64,000 nt of DNA from Phorcus lineatus (lineage: Eukaryota > Mollusca > Gastropoda > Trochida > Trochidae). The stretch spans positions 1,178,001-1,242,000 of the forward strand of contig OV121081.1 of NCBI GenBank assembly GCA_921293015.1. The letters run 5' to 3'. The notes under the pieces are model-generated. The model searched no databases. It was not told the DNA's origin and was given only the letters and a program-made list of their open reading frames with translations. Both the position numbers and the translations under genes were made by a program. Shown piece after piece: positions 1-11,199 of the stretch (position 1 is the stretch's first letter; each line of letters starts with the position of its first letter).

Positions 1-111
1 GTACAGACTGTTTCTTCCGGTCGGCTAATCTCCCGAGAGAATGTTTACAGCAGATTTGTGTAGATTAAAACCTATTCACTCTGCAGGCTGAGTGCTTGAC
101 TCCCGTGTTAC

Positions 112-1060
112 AGCGGTCATATTGTACCCTCAGGTAGCACTCCACACATACAGGGGTCATATTGTTCACTCAGGTAGCACTCCATACATACAGCGGTCAT
201 ATTGTACCCTCAGGTAGCACTCCACACATACAGGGGTCATATTGTTCACTCAGGTAGCACTCCATACATACAGCGGTCATATTGTACCCTCAGGTAGCAC
301 TCCACACATACAGGGGTCATATTGTTCACTCAGGTAGCACTCCATACATACAGCGGTCATATTGTACCCTCAGGTAGCACTCCACACATACAGGGGTCAT
401 ATTGTTCACTCAGGTAGCACTCGATACATACAGCGGTCATATTGTACACTCAGGCAGCACTCCATACATACAGAGGTCATATTGTACACTCAGGTAGCAC
501 TCCATACATACAGCGGTCATATTGTACAATCAGGTAGCATCTATTCATACAGCGGTCATATTGTACACTCAGGCAGCACTCCATACATACAGAGGTCATA
601 TTGTACACTCTGGTAGCACTTCATACATACAGAGGTCATATTGTACACTCAGGTAGCACTCCATACATACAGACGTCATATTGTACACTCAGGTAGCATC
701 TATTCATACAGCGGTCATATTGTACACTCAGGGAGCACTCCATACATACAGAGGTCATATTGTACACTCAGGTAGCACTCCATACATACAGATGTCATAT
801 TGTACACTCAGGTAGCATCTATTCATACATACAGAGGTCATATTGTACACTCAGGTAGCACTCCATACATACAGGGGTCATATTGTACACTCAGATAGCA
901 TCTATTCATACAGCGGTCATATTGTACACTCAGGCAGCACTCCATACATACAGTGGTCATACTGTACGCTCAGGTAGCACTCCATACCTACAGGGATCAT
1001 ATTGTACGCTCAGATAGCACTCCACACGTACAGAGGTCATACACTCAGGTAGCACTCCAT
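112..1060. repeat. 40-bp minisatellite array
   Basis: This is a tandem array of a 40-bp unit built around caggtagcactcca and catacagnggtcat. In the first ~400 bp two unit variants (attgtaccct and attgttcact starts) alternate, giving an 80-bp higher-order period. Further in, copies diverge, and several lose ~10 bp where tccatacatac becomes tctattcatac. The open frame across it is a by-product of the repeat and is not called as a gene. Confidence 0.95.
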
Positions 1061-1079
1061 ATTGTAGTACTCCATACAT

Positions 1080-3045
1080 TAAAGGTTGCTTCTAACAGTG
1101 TTTCTGTGTGATTGAGGGGTTGCTTCTTACATTGAAGGGTTGCTACTTATATAGAAGGGTTGCTTCATACATTGAGGGGTTGCTTCATATATTGAGACAT
1201 TGCTTATTATATTGAAGGGTTGCTTCATACATTGAGGTGTTGCTTATTATATTGTAGGGTTGCTTCTTACATTGAAGGGTTGCTACTTATATAGAAGGGT
1301 TGCTTCATACATTGAGGGGTTGCTTCATATATTGAGACATTGCTTATTATATTGAAGGGTTGCTTCATACATTGGGGTGTTTCTTATTATATTGTAGGGT
1401 TGCTTCATACATTGAGGGGTTGCTACTTATATAGAAGGGTTGCTTCATACATTGAGGGGTTGCTTCATATATTGAGACATTGCTTATTATATTGTAGGGT
1501 TGCTTCATACAATGAGGTGTTGCTTATTATATTGTAGGGTTGCTTCATACATTGAGGTGTTGCTTATTATATTGAAGGGTTGCTTCATACATTGAGGTGT
1601 TGCTTATTATATTGTAGGGTTGCTTCTTACATTGAAGGATTGCTACTTATATAGAAGGGTTGCTTCATACATTGAGGGGTTGCTTCATATATTGAGACAT
1701 TGCTTATTATATTGAAGGGTTGCTTCATACATTGAGGTGTTGCTTATTATATTGTAGGGTTGCTTCATACATTGAGGGGTTGCTACTTATATAGAAGGGT
1801 TGCTTCATACATTGAGGGGTTGCTTCATATATTGAGACATTGCTTATTATATTGAAGGGTTGCTTCATACATTGAGGTGTTTCTTATTATATTGTAGGGT
1901 TGCTTCATACATTGAGGGGTTGCTACTTATATAGAAGGGTTGCTTCATACATTGAGGGGTTGCTTCATATATTGAGACATTGCTTATTATATTAAAGGGT
2001 TGCTTCATACATTGAGGTGTTGCTTATTATATTGTAGGGTTGCTTCATACATTGAGGTGTTGCTTATTATATTGAAGGGTTGCTTCATACATTGAGGTGT
2101 TGCTTATAATATTGTAGGGTTGCTTCATACATTGAGGGGTTGCTACTTATATAGAAGGGTTGCTTCATACATTGAGGGGTTGCTTCATATACTGAGACAT
2201 TGCTTATTATATTGAAGGGTTGCTTCATACATTGAGGTGTTGCTTATTATATTGTAGGGTTGCTTCTTACATTGAAGGATTGCTACTTATATAGAAGGGT
2301 TGCTTCATACATTGAGGGGTTGCTTCATATATTGAGACATTGCTTATTATATTGAAGGGTTGCTTCATACATTGAGGTGTTGCTTATTATATTGTAGGGT
2401 TGCTTCATACATTGAGGGGTTGCTACTTATATAGAAGGGTTGCTTCATACATTGAGGGGTTGCTTCATATATTGAGACATTGCTTATTATATTGAAGGGT
2501 TGCTTCATACATTGAGGTGTTGCTTATTATATTGTAGGGTTGCTTCATACATTGAGGGGTTGCTACTTATATTGAAGGGTTGCTTCATACATTGAGGGGT
2601 TGCTTCATATATTGAGGCGTTGATTATTATATTGAAGGGTTGCTTCATACATTGAGGTGTTGCCTATTATATTGTAGGGTTGCTTCATACATTGAGGGGT
2701 TGCTACTTATATTGAAGGGTTGCTTTATACATTGAGGGGTTGCTTCATATATTGAGGCGTTGCTTATTATATTGAAGGGTTGCTTCATACATTGAGGTGT
2801 TGCTTATTATATTGTAGGGTTGCTTCATACATTGAGGGGTTGCTACTTATATTGAAGGGTTGCTTCATACATTGAGGGGTTGCTTATTATATTGAAGGGT
2901 TGCTTCATACATTGAGTCGTTGCTTATCATATTGAATGGTTGCTTCATACACTGAGGCGTTGCTTATTATATTATAGGGTTGCTTCATACATTGAGGCGT
3001 TGCTTATTACATTATAGGGTTGCTTTATACATTTGCAGGGTTGCT
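1080..3045. repeat. 20-bp satellite with 140-bp higher-order repeat
   Basis: About 98 copies of a 20-bp monomer run without a break (types such as tgcttcatacattgaggggt, tgcttattatattgtagggt, tgctacttatatagaagggt). Monomer types recur in a fixed order of seven, so the larger unit is 140 bp and is repeated across most of the array. The array grades into monomeric, more diverged copies at its right end (2,540-3,045). It starts within ~20 bp of the end of the preceding 40-bp array. Confidence 0.95.
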
Positions 3046-3546
3046 TCATCTGTTGAGAGCCCATACTATATCCATGTAACGTTGGTTACCAATATATGAA
3101 ATGATGAATGACTTGAAATTTTTGTTAATCTATGACAGGTTTGTTTCAATAAAATGTTCTCAACGGTGAATACTCAAACCTGTCATATATCAGAGTTTCT
3201 CTCTTGATGTATGTAAGAGAAACGTGCCTCTTTTATTGTAACGAACACACCACCTAGTTCTAATCAATTTGATTTTAGACATCTTTATCTGTCAATACAA
3301 ATTCATTTAGTGGTAAACTCTATAACAGGGAATTGATAACCATTGATTTATGGACATACCAGTAAATGTAAATATTTTAATGTAAATTTCTCCTTTTATT
3401 TGTATTTGCAATATATTTTCTCTTTTATTATGCACATATCTGCATGTTTCTCATAATTCCGAAAGGAATGGCTCAACCTTTTATTATATTTACGTTTTAT
3501 TTATCATATGAATGTATCATGTTGAGGCGAGACTTGAATAAAAATG

Positions 3547-3611
<65 letters not shown>

Positions 3612-4432
3612 TCATTATTCTTGGAAGGACTCAACAAAGGTTTTGATATAGATTTCAAGAAAATGACAATTCATCACTTTCTTCATAAGGACATATATGA
3701 TTCTATGAGGAATAACCACATTCTCAGTATATACAACTGATATATCGATTAAAATTGCCAGGACCATTTTTCAAATAAAGGCAATTAAAAGGTACAAGGA
3801 ATTTAAATGTTCAGAACTTTAACTCAAATACTCAGATTAAAGAATATTGAGCATAATAACTTAAAAGCTCCTGTGTAAATAAGCTACAAATATTTCAATT
3901 ACCAATCAACAAGCTATTCATAAATTGGCACCTGGCGCATGTATGTTCCAACAATGTATCTACAAGTTAAAGCTTTAACATATAACTGCAGTTTCAACCG
4001 TATAACATTGTTGCAGAAAAAGCTATTATTCTACGTTTCCTACCTCGGTTCTCTTGACAGTTGTTATGTTTTATATTTCCCTACCTTGTGTCTGTCTGTC
4101 TGTCAGGGGTGCTAAGTGAGAGTCCTCAACACAAATACACAAGCAGGTTAATCCCACTTCATAAACGCTTTGTAAGTCATGTTTGGTCCTCCCTTTTATA
4201 AATGTGTGAGTGTGAACCAGCTCGACATTAAACAGGTAGGAATGCTTATGAACTATTCACACAGGTTCGAGGGATCACAGAGAGCTCTCTCACTTGGCTG
4301 AACATGCACAGGCAAAAATGACATTTCATATCCTAACTGATTTTGAAACTGTTTGTATAGATTATTGAAACCCAAGAAGGCGATTAATGTTTCATTTGTC
4401 AGTCTGACAGGTCCTTGCTAATCTGAAAACTG
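3046..4432. other. Intergenic, with a GTCT microsatellite
   Basis: Mostly AT-rich unique sequence without a convincing coding frame. It contains a clean tetranucleotide tract (GTCT, about 16 copies) at 3547-3611 and a short second tract near 4091-4105. The Leu-Ser-Val-Cys open frame over the first tract is a microsatellite translation. Confidence 0.8.
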
Positions 4433-4800
4433 TCTGAGGGGAGGGGGGTGAGGAGGGCAATCTGGCTGAGGGGAGGGAAAGGGGGGGGATGAGGGCAATC
4501 TGGCTGAGAGGTGGGGGTGAGAAGGGCAATCTGGCTGAGTGGTGGGGAGTGAGGGGGGCAATCTGGCTGAGGGAAAGGGGGTGAGGAAGGCAATCTGGCT
4601 GAGGGAAGGGGTTTAGGCTGATTGGAGGGGCAAAGGAGAGCAATCTTGCTGAGTGGAGGGGATTGAGGAGGGCAATCTGGCTGAGGGAAAGGGGTTAGGA
4701 GGGCAATCTGGCTGAGGGGAGGGGCAGAGGAGGGCAATCTGGTTGAGGGGAGGGGCAGAGGAGGGCAATCTGGCTGAGGGAAGGGGGTCAGGCTGATTAG
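4433..4800. repeat. G-rich purine minisatellite
   Basis: Degenerate tandem units of roughly 30-40 bp share the core gaggagggcaatctggctgaggg, with frequent runs of four or more G on the plus strand. The plus strand is strongly purine-biased, so the minus strand reads as proline/serine-rich open frames that are not called as genes. The G-run spacing would suit G-quadruplex or triplex formation, which is inference. Confidence 0.9.
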
Positions 4801-5202
4801 AGGGGGAGAGAAGGTCAAGGGTCGGGGGAATAGATATTAACGAGGAAAAGGCGAGAGTGCAAAAAAAGGGAGAGAGGAACAAGTTTTGACAGGACAATAT
4901 GAGTTAGAGAGATTATCGATTGCAACTTATTGGGATGTGTCAATATGGGGTAAAACAAATTTTTCATATGCATTACTCATTTTTCAACATGAAGTCTCAA
5001 CCTTTATCCAAGTATCCAAAAAATACTAAGACACATCCCCCCCCCCCCAATTCCCCTCACCCTTCCAGTGTCAAATACTAATCTTGAAACCCTGAAGGCA
5101 TTGAAATAATTGGCAGACAGTAACAGAACTTCTTTATGTACCTGTCTCAAGGAAAGGACAATGTAGATCTTATCAGCAGATTATTGACTGGTCACTGGCA
5201 CT

Positions 5203-6066
5203 GTACACCCTGATATTGGAGGGATACATACATATCTACATGTATATGGCGCTGTACACCCTGATATTGGAGGGATACATACATACCTACATGTATATGG
5301 CGCTGTACACCCTGATATTGGAGGGATACATACATACCTACATGTATATGGCGCTGTACACCCTGATATTGGAGGGATACATACATACCTACATGTATAT
5401 GGCGCTGTACACCCTGATATTGGAGAGATGCATACATACCTACATGTATATGGCGCTGTACACCCTGATATTGGAGAGATACATACATACCTACATGTAT
5501 ATGGCGCTGTACACCCTGATATTGGAGAGATACATACATACCTACATGTATATGGCGCTGTACACCCTGATATTGGAGAGATGCATACATACCTACATGT
5601 ATATGGCGCTGTACACCCTGATATTGGAGAGATACATACATACCTACATGTATATGGCGCTGTACACCCTGATATTGGAGAGATGCATACATACCTACAT
5701 GTATATGGCGCTGTACACCCTGATATTGGAGAGATGCATACATACCTACATGTATATGGCGCTGTACACCCTGATATTGGAGAGATACATACATACCTAC
5801 ATGTATATGGCGCTGTACACCCTGATATTGGAGAGATACATACATACCTACATGTATATGGCGCTGTACACCCTGATATTGGAGAGATGCATACATACCT
5901 ACATGTATATGGCGCTGTACACCCTGATATTGGAGGGATGCATACATACCTACATGTATATGGCGCTGTACACCCTGATATTGGAGGGATACATACATAC
6001 CTACATGTATATGGCGCTGTACACCCTGATATTGGAGGGATACATACATACCTACATACCTACATG
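5203..6066. repeat. 51-bp minisatellite, about 17 copies
   Basis: A highly homogeneous head-to-tail array of a 51-bp unit (ctgtacaccctgatattgg, then a tandem of tacata/tacctacatgtatatggcg). Because 51 is a multiple of three, open frames of 200-300 codons appear on both strands and in two plus frames. Copies differ almost only at two places (gaggg or gagag, and ata or atg), so the order of variants reads like a two-position code along the array. Confidence 0.97.
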
Positions 6067-8546
6067 TATATATGAAGGACGTGAAGGAAACAGTGATAGA
6101 TGACAAGCATTGAAATACAAAAATATTCCTAAAACAAATCGGTAATTCCTGTCTCTCAAACTGGTTGTTGGCTCCTGGACTTTTATCATTTTATTACTTT
6201 TCTCTGTTCCGACTACTGAGAATGAAGAAAATTGTAAAGTAATCATCTAATTGTCAATTACTTTAGCTGTTTAATAAACAAGTTCTGAAACATAGTCAAT
6301 TCACAGGAAATGAAACCCTGATAGCAAAGAAAATATCTAGGATGGTTACTCCCTTAAGGCATACCACCCTCGGTAATTCATATTCTCTGATAATTCTACT
6401 CTTTTATCCTGTATTATCGAGGATGATGAGGTAGAGGCTATCCCAGAATTCATTGGGAGCCTGAGGTAAAGGGTTAGATTGCTCAAACAGTGAAAGATTT
6501 ACAAAACTAATCCAAAGACTCTGTCAATTTTCAACTTCATTGATTAAAAAAAACAAAACATGCACATTTTTTTAAAATATTATATGTTGAATATCTATAT
6601 ACATGTCTTTTGCAAGTTTTCAAATAAACTTAGATTTTTAGGAAATCATTACTTCTTTCTACTAATTACAAAATCATATGGTCTTCAAAGATTGAAGTCA
6701 CATAAGTATCATAAAAAATAATATTGACAATTCTAAGAAAGTGAAAATAAGAACAATTTGAAAAATGATATATATCATTTAAATCAAACCTCTTTTTTTT
6801 AAATAAATACTATTTGATGACAAAATATTGTGTAAGCTATTACCAATATCTAACAGATCAGAAAAATCAGCATATCAGCATAAGTAATTAAACAAAAGCA
6901 ACAAAAATTAATTATAATTTCAACTAAAATTATTTTTTAATCTAGCGTAAGATATGGAAATATGTTGATAGATATATTCAAACCTTTATTTTAGTCCTTC
7001 CTTACCTGCATTCATTGTCCGACATTGAATATTGAAATAGGCAGGCCTACATAAGGCCTACAAAATGTGGCAATAATTATAAAACTTTATCTGTAAACAC
7101 AAAACATGGCATCATTTTCAGAAGGAAAATTGGGTGTAGATAAGAAATGTGCTTTCAATCTCACCAAATCTCAGTTTTTCATCTGTTAGTAGCCCAGGCT
7201 AGAGCTGCAGGCAAACTTTGCATGTACTAATTGCCCAGCTAATGGAGCAAAAAGCAAAGAGGAATTAAGATTACCTGTAGAATAGGCTTAATAACAGCGG
7301 GTACCTGGAATTACCTCGTAATCCTTTAACGCAATGTTGGAAGTACTGGCTATAATCTTACAGTTTTAATCAGCAATTGATCTTAATCTGATAATCATGG
7401 TAATGTGAGCCAACAATACAAAGAAATGAAGCCATTGAAATTCAGTTACATGGTGATTGAAAAATATGTATAGACTTATGATTAAGAATCTATGTAACGT
7501 CAACATTTTATTGCAAATAACTATTGGCAAATTATTTTATGAAAGACTCATTAAATTGAAATGAATAATTTGTAGATTAGAACCAGATGAAATTTCTAGA
7601 AATCACAAATGTCCCTGAAATCAAAGTTCAAGTGATTATCATGTCTATTTATGACTTAAAATCTTTTCATGTTAAAAACATAATAATATTGATGTCTCAT
7701 TTAACAGAGTGAAGTGGTTTAGAACTTAACAAGTGAGTTAAACTTAGAGTAAAGTAGAGTTACGCATACCATATCAAGTTCAATGAAAATGGTGAAACTG
7801 ACTAACAGGACAGATTCTGGACTTTATATTTATCACTTACAAAAGACAATTATCCTAAATTGAAAGAATGAATGAAACTTTTTATTTCCGTAAAGGGGCC
7901 ATTATACAAGTACATGCATCAGAATATAGTGACAATAACTGAAGCGCCTTAAATTAAAACTAGTGGCTAGTTACAATTAAAATAATTTGAAAGTTTCTTG
8001 GATGATAGAAATACATATTTAGCTAGATTATTGACAAGGGTTGTATTGCATGATGACATCAAACGTATAAATTGACAAATATTTGGGTACATATTTTAAT
8101 ATTTATGGAAGCAGATGAAGGGGGCACAAAAAAGATCTCACAATTACAAAAATAAATGTTACCAATTGCAAGGTAATCTTCTCAATCAATTCCAGACGTT
8201 CCGTTAAACTACGCCAAATCATTTCCCTATCTCGAATGATTAAAAGGTGTACCCACTAAAATAGCTGTCAGACGTTTTTGTTTGATATTTGACATTTCCT
8301 CTAAGACTATGGAAAATTGGCTTGACTAACTACCTTTAAGATTATGCACAAACATATATTTATTCGGGGAGATATAAAGATATAAAAACACAAAAAAAAC
8401 TCTGCTTCTGCCCAAATAGCTGAATGTATTAGAGATCTATACAGTTAATTGTGTTAATTAGTGGATATGTTGGATGTGAATGTAGTGGGGGTTTGGATGG
8501 ATATAGTGTTTTAGAGGTTGATAGCTGTATGTAATGGGTGAAAGTA

Positions 8547-8550
<4 letters not shown>
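6067..8550. other. AT-rich intergenic stretch
   Basis: No gene, array or RNA gene is evident on either strand. The sequence is AT-rich with stops in all frames at short intervals. It could be a distal intron or intergenic DNA. A short duplicated cacctacatgtatat motif at its left edge is the frayed end of the 51-bp array. Confidence 0.6.

Positions 8551-8640
<90 letters not shown>
8551..8640. repeat. (CT)45 microsatellite
   Basis: An uninterrupted 90-bp CT dinucleotide tract. Its minus-strand translation (alternating Arg-Glu) is an artefact. Confidence 0.99.
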
Positions 8641-8643
<3 letters not shown>

Positions 8644-8937
8644 TCTCAATAAACAAGTAGTAAGTAATAAATTTCAGAATTCAATCTATTAAAATATCAT
8701 GAGAAGTGTAGTTAAAGTGACTATTCTATCAAATTATTCCTTTCCAGTCAGAGGATGATACTATAGTAAACTTAATAGTCAAAGGGAAGCAACTCTTTAA
8801 GCACCACTGATCACACCATAGTTGAAGTAAAATTCAGTTACCCTCATAAATTTCATCTACTGCATAAATTGTCTCCCTTAGACCATATTCCTTCAAGGAA
8901 AAAAACCAGGGTAAGGTCATTCCTGCTGACCTTTATG

Positions 8938-9012
8938 ACGGGATATCTCTTTGGCTGAACTAGTATAGTGTCTGACTGCTCAAACCCCTAGGTCCTAAGT
9001 TTGAATACGGCT
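8938..9012 (+). mobile_element. tRNA-derived SINE-like unit, copy 1
   Basis: About 75 bp resembles a degenerate tRNA: an A-box-like tggctgaactagtatagtgt, then tctgact, then a B-box-like aagtttgaata. A second unit with the same tatagtgtctgact core lies on the minus strand at 25820-25890. It is too degraded for a functional tRNA, because the acceptor stem does not pair. It is best read as the head of a SINE or a tRNA pseudogene. Confidence 0.45.
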
Positions 9013-9676
9013 ACATCAATAACTTGTAAAGGCTGAACAAACAGCATCATCAATTTATTTCATGACTTAACTCTATCAGTTGATTCAACAGTAAAACTCC
9101 ACAACTACAACTATTGTCCAGGTCACACAGTTCTCTTAGTCAATGGTGGTGTTATTCCATGTTCATTGAGAACTTAAATCATCATGTATTCCGTGTTTTG
9201 AATGAATACGGAAACTAATTTTGACAAGATTCTATGAAAGCCTTAAATAATAACAGGAGTGTCTCTTTATGAAAATTGGCACTGCCGGTTAAACTTTTAC
9301 TACAATAACTTCTTATAAGGTCTTTAATTTAGTAAAAGGGTTCAGAGTTGGATAATTTCGAATGAATTCTTCTTATCGTGAGTTTTAAGATGTGTTATAT
9401 TTTACGATGGTAACTTTTAGAGGGAAAATAGCAAATTGCTATTTCTAACAAGTATAACTGCATTCAAATTCACTAGCCCTTCTTTGGAAAAAGTTGTGGG
9501 TATTCCTTTCAAAGTAACCATTCTCAGAGAATTGATTGTGTATTGACCAAAGGTTCATCCTTGTTTAAGAAGATCTCAATTGCAGATGAGCACCATATCA
9601 CAGGGATGACCAAGAGAGCAGTCTTTACAGTCTCTTCTCTATCTCAATATTACACAACGGAAGTACCGCGTTTCTT

Positions 9677-10005
9677 CGAATACAACCCCGGGGTTCTATT
9701 TTACTCAGTACCCCCTTACCCCCCGGGTTGTAATCGAGGCCGGGTTGTAATCGAGGCCGGGTTCTATTTTTTCAGACCTGAAATGGCATTACAAAATCTA
9801 TTGCAAGAGTGAGAAAGTGGCATTCTATATCTCAAAACTTTCCATCTGGAAATCATACGAAGATAAATTTAACATTGAAAACACGGGTTATATTCGAGAG
9901 ACGTGTTATATTTGAGGCCCGGGTTCTTTTTCACTCAGCACCCCCTTGCCCCCCGGGTTATATTCAAGGTTCGGGTTATATTCGAGAGCCGTGTTTTATC
10001 ATATT
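9677..10005. repeat. CCCGGGTT-type dispersed element, copies 1 and 2
   Basis: Two copies (about 9677-9775 and 9887-9995) of a ~105-bp module share this order: cccgggttctattt, cactcagcacccccttac, ccccgggtta, then one or two units of gggttatattcgag. The first copy has gggttgtaatcgagg doublets instead. A third copy lies at 10402-10512. The GC-rich module stands out sharply from its AT-rich surroundings. Confidence 0.75.
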
Positions 10006-10108
10006 TCGAACGGTGAAATATGCCATTTATCGGTGAAAATAAAACTCGTATTTTCACTGAGTGAAATAAAAATGATATTCTACTCATTGAAATGATGCAA
10101 CAATCATA

Positions 10109-10149
10109 TGACGTCGTCTGTGACGTCATGAAACTATTGAATGACGTCA
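10109..10149. promoter_or_regulatory. Cluster of three CRE-like TGACGTC motifs
   Basis: TGACGTCG at 10109-10116 and perfect TGACGTCA at 10121-10128 and 10142-10149 lie within 41 bp. They sit inside a repeat-rich block, so they may belong to a mobile element and not to a gene promoter. TGACGTCA is the known CREB/ATF consensus. Function here is untested. Confidence 0.4.
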
Positions 10150-10240
10150 TGCAACCGCTGCGCTAGCGAACCGTTTTAGCTTCTCTTTTCATAAAGTTAG
10201 GGTCATTTACGGGGTTTTGGGAAACATAATAAATAGAACA

Positions 10241-10387
10241 TTTGACATTTCTCGTCGAATACCATGAATATCTCATCTCGTGAAGTAGAAAATCATATAT
10301 TTACACTCGTGGCTACGCCACTCGTGAAAATATTAATTTCTACTTCACTCGATGAGATATCCATGGTATTCGACGAGAAATGTCAAA
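10241..10387. mobile_element. 147-bp foldback element
   Basis: Two ~51-bp arms are inverted complements with few mismatches: tttgacatttctcgtcgaat at the left, and its complement at 10368-10387. They flank a ~45-bp loop that itself holds a short palindrome (cgtggctacgccactcg). The whole unit could fold into one long hairpin, as MITE-like foldback elements do. No open frame is present. Confidence 0.75.
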
Positions 10388-10401
10388 TATCCTCTATATA
10401 T

Positions 10402-10512
10402 ATGAGGCCCGGGTTCTATTTCACTCAGCACCCCCTTACCCCCCCGGGTTATATTCAAGGCCGGGGTTATATTCGAGAGCCGTGTTATATTCAAGACCTG
10501 GGTTTTAATCAA
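10402..10512. repeat. CCCGGGTT-type dispersed element, copy 3
   Basis: Same module as at 9677-9995: gaggcccgggttctatttca, then cagcaccccctta, ccccccgggttatattcaag, gttatattcgagagccgtgt and a ttcaagacctgggtttt tail. The foldback element lies immediately to its left (gap about 15 bp). Confidence 0.75.
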
Positions 10513-10665
10513 GGAAATACGGTAATATATAAAAGATATCTATCCAAACTACTCTCGAGTTTTATCTGTACCCCTTAAGGTCTTTCCTCATCTTCCCACA
10601 CATGGCCTATTCTTATGCCACCCCCAATGACTTGCTTAGATAGGCCTAGCTTTCCCAACATATCT

Positions 10666-11135
10666 CTACTTGTCATCCAGGCTGCTGCGATGGATCTCGA
10701 TAGTCCAATGAGAAATCATATGAGACTGCAACTTTTCAGTGAGGAGGGCGCTGCACTCAAACACAAATTTTGACAGGTTGGCAGCAAGGTTTGAATAAAG
10801 CAGTGATAGAGACTCGTTCAATTGAAAGCCATGAGGGGGAATATGGATCTTTTTCACACAGAGCTGTGTTTCCTCCTTCACCTTAACAATATATCTATGG
10901 ATATAAATCTCACTATCGTCTTCTTAAAGGATCAACCAATTCTCTATTCAATCAAAAACATCCGAACTATCTAAGGGAGAGAAAGAAATCAGTACCCACC
11001 ATTAAGGACCTTATTTTTCTTCTCCTCGGAGAGCCGCTTAACCTCTTCCTGCCTTCTCACAATGATGTATTCCTCCGACGAGCTGGAGCAGTCTGTGTAT
11101 GACTCAAAGTCTGAGTACATCTCTGAGTCGGCCAT
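10666..11135 (-). CDS. Two-exon gene, 130-residue protein of unknown function
   Basis: I join complement(11000..11135) and complement(10666..10922). Exon 1 ends AATG|gtgggt (phase 1) and exon 2 opens after ctttaag with AA completing a Glu codon, giving 130 codons without a stop. The start ATG sits in a YY1-like context (ccaagATGGCCG). The N-terminus is acidic and serine-rich (Met-Ala-Asp-Ser-Glu..., then Asp-Cys-Ser-Ser-Ser-Ser-Glu-Glu), followed by a charged Arg/Lys/Glu helix-like stretch (about residues 25-45) and a less charged C-terminal half. No signal peptide, membrane segment or familiar domain is visible, and I do not recognise the family. A decayed copy of exon 2 lies on the opposite strand near 18920-19160, and its similarity runs past this gene's TAG stop, so the ancestral exon may have been longer. 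The gene could itself be a truncated duplicate. Confidence 0.55.
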
Positions 11136-11199
11136 CTTGGATTCTGTTGATGACAGTCTAATTATGCTCTGGTATACGTACTCCAATGCTTCAAATAAG

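Noticed and set aside
112..3045. CRISPR array
   Set aside because: Repeats are contiguous without unique spacers, and the context is eukaryotic.
4392..4897. Proline-rich minus-strand frames
   Set aside because: Reverse complement of the G-rich minisatellite; no gene signals.
5192..6106. 300-codon open frames on both strands over the 51-bp array
   Set aside because: They exist because the unit is 17 codons long without stops. Peptides are perfect repeats with no start context or splice support.
8429..8656. Arg-Glu repeat protein on the minus strand
   Set aside because: Translation of a pure CT microsatellite.
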